From Elusimicrobiales bacterium (GTDB lineage Bacteria; Elusimicrobiota; Elusimicrobia; Elusimicrobiales; Elusimicrobiaceae), in NCBI GenBank assembly GCA_041651175.1, contig JBAZJT010000040.1, positions 1-6,579 of the forward strand: a stretch of 6,579 bases of DNA. The letters are read 5' to 3'. The notes beneath the pieces are model-generated. The model was not told the DNA's origin. It searched no databases and was given only the letters and a program-made list of their open reading frames with translations. Position numbers and translations under genes: made by a program. Below, piece after piece: positions 1 to 5,106 of this stretch (positions within the stretch are counted from its first letter, which is position 1; each line of letters starts with the position of its first letter).

Positions 1-2464
1 TTTGTCCCTGCGATTCGCCCATATCCACCCAACCCCAAGGGGTTGAAAGTGTTCCTGACGGATCCAGCATCATTATCGGATTGCTATTGGCATATATGTA
101 ATCCGCTCGTTGCATTACCGGGTCTTTTTGGATGAAACGGCCGGTGTCGGGGGCGTAGTATCTGGCGCGGTAATAGAACAGGCCGGTTTCGGCGTCCCAT
201 TCCCGGGCGGTGTAGCTGTAAAGACTGCCCGTCTGCGACCAACTGCTTGTGCTGCCGGTTACCTCGTTTCTGAACACGGGCTTGCCATAGGCCTGATATT
301 GCGCGCGCTCAACTACGGTTCCCGTCTGGTCGGCGATGGCGATTATGCTGCCAAGGCCGTCGGCAAGGAGGTAATAATCGCTTGCGCCTTTTTTTAACAT
401 CAGTGGCTCGTCCGTGCCGGGGCCGTGCGTGTAGGTCGCCTTCAACGCGCCGGCGGCGTCGGTTACAAATGCGATGTCCTCGCCGTCGTAGATGTAGTGC
501 TGCGCCCGGATTGTCTCGCCGTTGTGCGTTATCGTTTTTGCTATGCGGCGGCCTGTCGCGTCGTAGCGGAGCGTCTCGCTGTAGCCCGACGGCAGGTTTA
601 CTTGCGTAAGGCGATTTTGGCTGTCGTAAACATAGGTTGTCTGCGCGTTGTCGGATGCGCGCGTTTTTGCCGTCAGGTTGCCGTTGTTGTCGTAATTGTA
701 GGTATGGAGCGAATCGCTATTCAGACGGTTTGCCGCGTCATAGGCGTAACCGGAGCGCACGGCGTCGCTTGTGCGGTTGCCCACCGCATCGTAGGCGAAG
801 GTCTCGGACTGCGTCGTCAGCGCGCCGCTGGACGGGTGGACCGCGCTTGTCAGGCGGTGCAGGTCGTCATAGCCGAAAGTGTGCGCCCCGAAATCGTCAG
901 CCATGGTCGCGCGGTTGCCGGCATTGTCGTATGTGTAGCCAACCTGCGCGATTACCGCGTTATCGGTTTTGCGGCGGTAGGTTATTGACGCGAGCTGGTT
1001 CGCGGCGTCATAAGCATATTCCGCCGCTACCGCCGCGCCCATGTCCATGCGCGTTCTGCGGCCTGCCGCGTCGTAGGTGAATTGGAACTGCGTCCCGCCG
1101 GGCGCGGTTATCGTTACGGGACGGTTCAGCGCGTCGTAACTGTAGCTCCATGTGTAGCCGGAGGCCGTCATCGCCAGCCGGTTGCCGGCGGCGTCGTATG
1201 TGTAGGTGAACGCGCCGCCCAGGTTTGCAATTTTGTCCTGCGCGCTTGTTGCCGTTACCCTTCCCACCGCGTCATAGCCGAATTGCAGCTTTGTTTGCGG
1301 ACCCTCCACCGTTGTCAGGTTGCCCGCAAGGTCGTATGCATAAGTTGTCTGCCCGTCGGGGGCGGTGGCGGATGTCAGACGGCCGATAATATCGTAGCCG
1401 AATGCGAAACTGCTGCCGTTTGCGTCGGCCGCCGCGTTAATCCGTCCCGCCGCGTCATAGCCGTAGCTCGCCGCATGGCTTAACGGGTCGGTTACGGCGA
1501 ACAGACGGCCCTGCGCGTCGTAGGCGAAACCCGTCGCGTGATTGGCGGCGTCCGTTAGCGAAACAAGCCGCTTTGCGCCCGTCTCAAAACCGCCCGGCTC
1601 GTAGCCGTAGCGCGTTACCCCGCCGATGGCGTCGGTAACCGTGTCAACCGTGTTGTCCGGGTTGTAGGCGAACGCGACCGCCTTGCCCGCCGGGTCCGTC
1701 ATGCGCGTTACGCGGCCTATAACGTCATAGGCGAAACCGGAATTGCGGTTCAGCGCGTCGGTTACGGATGTTGCATTGCCATAGCCGTCCCGCCCGATTG
1801 TTACCGCATGGCCCAGCGGGTCGGTTATCGCCAGCGGCAGCCCGCGCGCGTTATTGGTTATATCGGTTGACTGCCCCGCCGCGTCGGTGATGCGCGACAG
1901 GTTGCCGTTTCCGTCGTACGAAAAATGCGCGGTGTTGCCCTTCGCGTCGGCGTAATAGCTGATGTTGCCGGACGAAGGGTCGTAGCCGATGTTTACCCGG
2001 TTATTGAGCGGGTCCGTCGCGGCGGTCAGCCGGTTTTTCGCATCCCACGCATAGCCGCGGACATTGCCGGCGGGATCGGTAACCTGAACCGGATTGTTCG
2101 CCGAATCGTAGGCGAACAGCGTCTTGCCGCCCGCGCCGTCAACCGTGTACGCCCGCCGGAAATGGCCGTTGGACTTGTTCCACCGCACCACCTCTTTGCC
2201 GCCCAGCGGCGGCGTGATGCGGGTTTCGCCCTCGCCGGTCTGGTCGTCTACGATATATTCATAGGTGTATGTCCCCCGCGGCCCGGTTTTGGAGCTTAAA
2301 TAATACCGCTGCGGGAAATACCACGCCGAAAACGCCGCCCGGTCCACGAAATAATAGCCGGACGCCGCCGGCGCAAGCGGCGCCAGATACACCTTGTCCG
2401 CCGGAGCCGCCGCACCCGCCAGCAGCGCGCACCGGTCCGCCGCCGAGCCATATTTCAGTAGCAT
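1..2464 (-). CDS. Rhs/YD-repeat protein, block A (C-terminus beyond the left edge)
   Basis: The frame is open for 821 codons from ATG at 2464 to the left edge. Proteins of this family form a beta-cage shell of YD repeats that encloses a C-terminal toxin. Residues 1-115 have no YD motif and include GYYFVDRAAFSAWYFPQRYY. From about residue 117 there are many YD-type repeats (FAYDSANN, FAYDVIGR, FAYDAQGR, YGYDAAGR, FGYDIIGR, YAYDLAGN). Residues ~441-781 are the core shared with the two other blocks, including YYRARYYAP and GRFIQKDP. The tip begins at DPSGTLSTPWGW and leaves the window after about 20 residues, so its toxin type is unknown. There is no signal peptide, PAAR or other N-terminal delivery domain, so this is short for an Rhs protein and may be a truncated module. 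An in-frame TGA lies upstream; TTG at 2476, with GAAAGGG 8 nt before it, is an alternative start. The family call is secure, the start is not. Confidence 0.9.
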   Translation of the reverse strand, partial: MLLKYGSAADRCALLAGAAAPADKVYLAPLAPAASGYYFVDRAAFSAWYFPQRYYLSSKTGPRGTYTYEYIVDDQTGEGETRITPPLGGKEVVRWNKSNGHFRRAYTVDGAGGKTLFAYDSANNPVQVTDPAGNVRGYAWDAKNRLTAATDPLNNRVNIGYDPSSGNISYYADAKGNTAHFSYDGNGNLSRITDAAGQSTDITNNARGLPLAITDPLGHAVTIGRDGYGNATSVTDALNRNSGFAYDVIGRVTRMTDPAGKAVAFAYNPDNTVDTVTDAIGGVTRYGYEPGGFETGAKRLVSLTDAANHATGFAYDAQGRLFAVTDPLSHAASYGYDAAGRINAAADANGSSFAFGYDIIGRLTSATAPDGQTTYAYDLAGNLTTVEGPQTKLQFGYDAVGRVTATSAQDKIANLGGAFTYTYDAAGNRLAMTASGYTWSYSYDALNRPVTITAPGGTQFQFTYDAAGRRTRMDMGAAVAAEYAYDAANQLASITYRRKTDNAVIAQVGYTYDNAGNRATMADDFGAHTFGYDDLHRLTSAVHPSSGALTTQSETFAYDAVGNRTSDAVRSGYAYDAANRLNSDSLHTYNYDNNGNLTAKTRASDNAQTTYVYDSQNRLTQVNLPSGYSETLRYDATGRRIAKTITHNGETIRAQHYIYDGEDIAFVTDAAGALKATYTHGPGTDEPLMLKKGASDYYLLADGLGSIIAIADQTGTVVERAQYQAYGKPVFRNEVTGSTSSWSQTGSLYSYTAREWDAETGLFYYRARYYAPDTGRFIQKDPVMQRADYIYANSNPIMMLDPSGTLSTPWGWVDMGESQGQ
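120..1140 (-). repeat. Rhs core repeat, copy A
   Basis: First of three direct copies of a unit of about 1,021 bp. It begins (on the plus strand) at GGGTCTTTTTGGATGAA, the codons for FIQKDP, and ends in the codons for SYDALNRP. The offset to copy B is 3,271 and to copy C 5,438, constant from end to end, so the three copies align with no net insertion or deletion. Positions 140-281 are identical to copy B, and 558-838 match copy C with a single mismatch (731). To the right of 1141 the sequence is unrelated to copy B. Copy C cannot be compared there because it meets the window edge. Confidence 0.93.
1141..2464 (-). other. N-terminal YD-repeat region unique to block A
   Basis: This section of block A is not duplicated elsewhere in the window. 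It encodes about 440 residues: a YD-free entry segment (residues 1-115) and a series of repeats with the family's TDP-linker (VTDPAGN, ATDPLNN, ITDPLGH, MTDPAGK, VTDPLSH) followed by G/A-Y-D units. The entry segment contains a probable strand-rich YTYEYIVDDQTGEGETRITP stretch. Block B keeps only a remnant of this kind of sequence (TDPLSRASRYASDIAGRLTS), so A and B have been truncated at different points of an ancestral Rhs gene. Confidence 0.75.
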
Positions 2465-2501
2465 CTTTCTATCCAAATTAAAAACCCTTTCCGTATAAAA
2501 A

Positions 2502-2531
2502 TTTATAAAGTTTATCTCCTTGGCATATCAA
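2502..2531 (-). promoter_or_regulatory. Candidate sigma-70-like promoter for block A
   Basis: On the minus strand TTGATA (2531-2526) and TATAAA (2507-2502) are separated by 18 bp, each one base off the consensus. The -35 element lies in the last codons of the Coa1-like gene and the -10 element in the 47-bp spacer before block A. It would start transcription some 20-30 bases before the TTG/ATG starts of A. The spacer is very AT-rich, which makes chance matches common, and sigma factor preference is unknown for this organism. Confidence 0.35.
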
Positions 2532-2910
2532 CCACTCGAATGTTAACTGGTAACACAAGAAAATTCCCATCCGGACGCAGTAGATATGCATCTTCTACCC
2601 TCCATACAGACCCTGCCTTTGTTAAATGAACGTGCACTATAGCTGTTTTTTGGGTACCGATTGTTTTTATAAAGAGATTGGCATTCCCGTCTATTGAAGA
2701 CTTTATAATTGAGGAATGCTTATGAAGAGACAATGAACAGTCTCTTATCTCTCCCAATTCGGAATTTACGAGTGGATTATTGTGGATGTATCCAACTGCA
2801 AGTTTATATTCATCCGACATCACTACACTTTGATGAACTAATATTCCTAGCGGTATTAACAGAGCTAGTGTTATCAATACGATGCGAATATTTTTTGAGA
2901 TGCTTTTCAT
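2512..2910 (-). CDS. Membrane-anchored Coa1-like small protein, probable immunity/partner protein of block B
   Basis: This 132-residue protein follows the block B stop by 20 bp. It has a short basic N-terminus (MKSISKNIR), one hydrophobic segment at about residues 10-25 (IVLITLALLIPLGILV), then a soluble domain. The soluble part has AVGYIHNNPLVNSELGEI (39-55), a strand-rich centre with SSIDGNANLFI, and TKAGSVWRVEDAYL near the end. From memory this pattern (NNP..xxLG, then G.A...I.G....A.V.V......W.V....L) fits the cytochrome c oxidase assembly factor Coa1 family, which also occurs as small single-pass bacterial proteins; I could not run a profile search. The position just after a toxin tip suggests an immunity protein anchored in the inner membrane and facing the periplasm. 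That role is inferred from position. The DNA is AT-rich, unlike the flanking Rhs cores. ATG 2910 is supported by GGGAG 6 nt upstream. Confidence 0.82.
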   Translation of the reverse strand: MKSISKNIRIVLITLALLIPLGILVHQSVVMSDEYKLAVGYIHNNPLVNSELGEIRDCSLSLHKHSSIIKSSIDGNANLFIKTIGTQKTAIVHVHLTKAGSVWRVEDAYLLRPDGNFLVLPVNIRVVDMPRR

Positions 2911-2916
2911 AATTCT

Positions 2917-2921
2917 CTCCC
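2917..2921 (-). promoter_or_regulatory. Ribosome binding site of the Coa1-like gene
   Basis: GGGAG on the minus strand, 6 nt before ATG 2910, in the 20-bp spacer after the block B stop. It fixes the start and shows that this gene can be translated on its own even if block B is poorly translated. Confidence 0.7.
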
Positions 2922-2930
2922 ATGTTCAGC

Positions 2931-4574
2931 TTACTCTAGGATAACTTCCCCTCCAACAGCTACTCCTGCGTTAATTTTAAATGAATCACTAATCCCAGGT
3001 TCAAATGAGAAAGGCTCGCTGTACTCTTTAAACTTTGGATATGCAAAAGGACGGAAATAAACTCCTCTCTTAAGAGTCCCCCCCAAAGATAAAAACCCAA
3101 GCCCTGCATCTGCCTGACCAAAAATCCCTAAACCAACCCTGCGTGAAATGCAGTCATCAGAATCAGGACTTCTGCCCTTCGGATTTATTAATAGTCCGCC
3201 ACCCAAGCCAACTCCAACTTTACCAATAATGAATCCTTTCCCGTTTGGATTAACACCAAATGTGATTCCTCCTCCCATACCTAAATACCCTTCAATAGTT
3301 ACCGAGAATAAACCATATGAATCTTTTAAGTTGTAGGGGTTGTTTCTCGCATACGCATACAAATTTGTGTCTCCGCCGTTGAAGCCTATGGGGTCTTTTT
3401 GGATGAATCTGCCGGTGTCGGGGGCGTAGTATCTGGCGCGGTAATAGAACAGGCCGGTTTCGGCGTCCCATTCCCGGGCGGTGTAGCTGTAAAGACTGCC
3501 CGTCTGCGACCAACTGCTTGTGCTGCCGGTTACCTCGTTTCTGAACACGGGCCTGCCATAAGCCTGATATTGCGCGCGCTCTGCGATGTTCCCGGACTGG
3601 TCGGCGATGGCTATTATGCTGCCAAGGCCGTCGGCAAGGAGGTAATAATCGCTTGCGCCTTTTCTTAACATCAGCGGCTCGTCGGTGCCGGGACCGTGCG
3701 TATACAGGCTTTTCAACGCGCCGTCCGCGCCGGTTACAAATGCGATGTCCTCGCCGTCGTAGATGTAATGCTGTTCGCGAATTGTTTCGCCGTTGTGCGT
3801 TATCGTTTTTGCTATGCGGCGGCCTGTCGCGTCGTAGCGGAGGATCTCGCTGTAGCCCGACGGCAGGTTTACTTGCGTAAGGCGGTTCTGCGCGTCGTAG
3901 ATGTATGCGGTCTGCGCGTTGTCCGATGTTCGCGTTTTTGCCGTCAGGTTGCCGTTGTTGTCGTATGCGTAAGTATACTGACTGTCGCTGTTCAGACGGT
4001 TCGCCGCGTCATAGGCGTAACCGGAGCGCACGGCGTCGCTTGTGCGGTTGCCCACCGCGTCGTAGGCGAAGGTCTCGGACTGCACGCTCAGCGCGCCGCT
4101 GGACGGGTGTACCGCGCTTGTCAGACGGTGCAGGTCGTCATAAGCGAAACCGTGGCTGCCGAAATCGTCAGCCATGGTTGCGCGGTTGCCGGCATTGTCG
4201 TAAGTGTAGCCGACGCTGGCGATAACCGCATTGTCGGTTTTCCGGCGGTAAATTATTCCGGTAAGCTGATTGGCGGCGTCATAAGCATATTCCGCCGCTA
4301 CCGCCGTACTCATATCCATGCGCGTTCTGCGGCCTGCGGCGTCGTAGGTGAATTGGAACTGCGTCCCGCCGGGCGCGGTTATCGTTACGGGACGGTTGAG
4401 GCTGTCGTACCCGTACGCGAACGATATCGTTTTGCCGGCGGGATATTGCATGGAGGTTAACCGTCCGGCAATATCGGAGGCATAGCGGGACGCCCGACTT
4501 AACGGATCCGTTCTTTTTATCGCCGATAATCGCTTGCGCCTAATGCCTTTCATTCCCTTTTCTGTTTCCGTCAC
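2931..4574 (-). CDS. N-terminally truncated Rhs module with glycine-rich tip, block B
   Basis: This is a 547-residue protein, far shorter than full Rhs proteins. Residues 1-20 are basic and not recognisable. Residues 22-54 look like worn YD-repeat sequence (TDPLSRASRYASDIAGRLTS). Residues 55-395 are the shared core, ending in YYRARYYAPDTGRFIQKDP. Then come a junction with the usual GG...NLYAY..NNP pattern, KDSYGL, and a 125-residue tip. The start is GTG at 4574, whose GTGA overlaps the TGA stop of the upstream gene; no convincing Shine-Dalgarno precedes it. ATG at 4553 is the alternative, also with poor ribosome-site spacing. Lack of a signal peptide, delivery domain and most of the shell suggests a spare (orphan) tip module that can recombine into a complete Rhs gene, or a weakly translated protein coupled to the gene before it. 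The reading frame itself is intact. Confidence 0.85.
   Translation of the reverse strand: MTETEKGMKGIRRKRLSAIKRTDPLSRASRYASDIAGRLTSMQYPAGKTISFAYGYDSLNRPVTITAPGGTQFQFTYDAAGRRTRMDMSTAVAAEYAYDAANQLTGIIYRRKTDNAVIASVGYTYDNAGNRATMADDFGSHGFAYDDLHRLTSAVHPSSGALSVQSETFAYDAVGNRTSDAVRSGYAYDAANRLNSDSQYTYAYDNNGNLTAKTRTSDNAQTAYIYDAQNRLTQVNLPSGYSEILRYDATGRRIAKTITHNGETIREQHYIYDGEDIAFVTGADGALKSLYTHGPGTDEPLMLRKGASDYYLLADGLGSIIAIADQSGNIAERAQYQAYGRPVFRNEVTGSTSSWSQTGSLYSYTAREWDAETGLFYYRARYYAPDTGRFIQKDPIGFNGGDTNLYAYARNNPYNLKDSYGLFSVTIEGYLGMGGGITFGVNPNGKGFIIGKVGVGLGGGLLINPKGRSPDSDDCISRRVGLGIFGQADAGLGFLSLGGTLKRGVYFRPFAYPKFKEYSEPFSFEPGISDSFKINAGVAVGGEVILE
2934..3308 (-). other. Variable C-terminal tip of block B: glycine-rich, strand-rich candidate effector domain
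   Basis: These 125 residues follow KDSYGL. The first 80 alternate glycine and hydrophobic residues (GYLGMGGGITFGVNPNGKG, KVGVGLGGGLLINP, VGLGIFGQADAGLGFLSLGG), a pattern that resembles amphipathic beta strands of a membrane-inserting or barrel-like protein. The last part is less glycine-rich (YFRPFAYPKFKEYSEPFSFE) and ends with GVAVGGEVILE. I see no nuclease, deaminase, ADP-ribosyltransferase or protease motif. The DNA is AT-rich compared with the adjoining core. Together with a membrane-anchored partner gene, an activity at the cell envelope is a plausible inference; a non-toxic structural plug is the alternative. Confidence 0.6.
3391..4411 (-). repeat. Rhs core repeat, copy B
   Basis: Second copy of the core unit, with the same boundaries as copy A: sharp divergence immediately after the FIQKDP codons on the tip side, and loss of similarity past the YDSLNRP codons on the N-terminal side. 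It is identical to copy A in 3411-3552, but carries many differences from A and C in the middle (around 3840-4020, for example YAYDNNGN in place of YNYDNNGN). It is close to copy C in about 4110-4300. Confidence 0.93.
4526..4541 (-). repeat. 16-bp out-of-frame copy of core sequence at the block B start
   Basis: The 16 bases ATAATCGCTTGCGCCT (plus strand) occur here and also inside the core repeats at 3645-3660 (copy B) and near 375-390 (copy A), all in the same orientation. In the core they encode part of KGASDYY; here they are read in another frame as RRKRL within the odd N-terminus of block B. They lie at the junction of the AT-rich immunity gene and the GC-rich YD remnant, so they could mark an old recombination joint. 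Confidence 0.6.
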
Positions 4575-5092
4575 TCTAATAAACCATTTAGAATTTCTTC
4601 GAACTTGGGATTTTTTTGAATTGTATGTATCTCTAAAGTCTCACCATCATGCCCCATTTCGAACACTAGGGCAAACTGCTTTAAAAAAACAGAAGAGTAA
4701 AATGAATAAGCATCTCCTCTAAAAAAACTAATAAGCCGTTGCCTGAAATTTTTTCTAATATCATCAACACAGTTCTTGGCTATTGCTAAAACGTCACTGG
4801 ATATAGTATCGGTAATAACAAAAAATAATGGGGTTCCAAATGACCATTTCCACAACCGCTGGATTAGGTCATCTGCCCCAGATACATTTACTTCAATGAT
4901 TCCAATTTGCCAATTTTTATAGGAATTGTATTCAACTGTTTGAAACACTTTGGATTTTAAATCACTCGGCAACTGAGACAAAAACAACACTTTTCCTTTT
5001 GTAGTACACAACCTTTGAAAAGTGTGTATCAATTTTTCGGCTTTTTGTTGTGACATTTCTTGCATAAAACCACTTATTGTTATCGTTTTCAT
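4571..5092 (-). CDS. Hypothetical protein, probable immunity protein of block C
   Basis: This 173-residue protein begins 14 bp after the block C stop. AGGAG 6 nt before ATG 5092 makes the start convincing. I do not recognise the family. It has no signal peptide and no clear membrane segment; the most hydrophobic stretch is GTPLFFVITDTISSDVLAIA in the middle, and the C-terminus is acidic and hydrophobic (FEEILNGLLE). The mix of predicted strands (QIGIIEVNV, LFFVITD, FALVFEM) and charged helical stretches suggests a small cytosolic alpha/beta protein. Directly after an Rhs tip, a gene of this size is normally the cognate immunity gene, so a cytosolic immunity protein that neutralises a toxin acting in the cytoplasm is the best reading; this comes from position only. 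The DNA is strongly AT-rich compared with the Rhs cores on either side, consistent with the tip and this gene having moved together. Confidence 0.8.
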   Translation of the reverse strand: MKTITISGFMQEMSQQKAEKLIHTFQRLCTTKGKVLFLSQLPSDLKSKVFQTVEYNSYKNWQIGIIEVNVSGADDLIQRLWKWSFGTPLFFVITDTISSDVLAIAKNCVDDIRKNFRQRLISFFRGDAYSFYSSVFLKQFALVFEMGHDGETLEIHTIQKNPKFEEILNGLLE

Positions 5093-5098
5093 AGTGAT

Positions 5099-5103
5099 CT
5101 CCT
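5099..5103 (-). promoter_or_regulatory. Ribosome binding site of the block C partner gene
   Basis: AGGAG on the minus strand, 6 nt before ATG 5092, inside the 14-bp spacer after the block C stop. It supports the start and a two-gene transcription unit with block C. Confidence 0.75.
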
Positions 5104-5106
5104 GTT

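Noticed and set aside
31..44. Possible terminator hairpin AACCCCAAGGGGTT
   Set aside because: It is a 6-bp stem with a 2-base loop inside the coding sequence for TPWGW and has no T-run; it is explained by codons.
382..1483. Plus-strand open frames over the cores (for example 425-988, 637-1080, 3696-4460, 6075-6392)
   Set aside because: They are antisense to the YD repeats; their Arg/Cys/Val-rich translations recur in each core copy and reflect GC-biased codons, not a conserved protein.
2516..2522. AAGGAG at the end of the Coa1-like gene as a ribosome site for block A
   Set aside because: No usable start codon follows within a proper distance; it is over 35 bases from the TTG and ATG starts, and it encodes the last codons of the upstream gene.
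3292..3513. Minus-strand open frame of 73 codons across the B core-tip junction
   Set aside because: It lies in an alternative frame of block B, is Arg/His/Pro-rich and matches no domain; block B itself is intact in its own frame.
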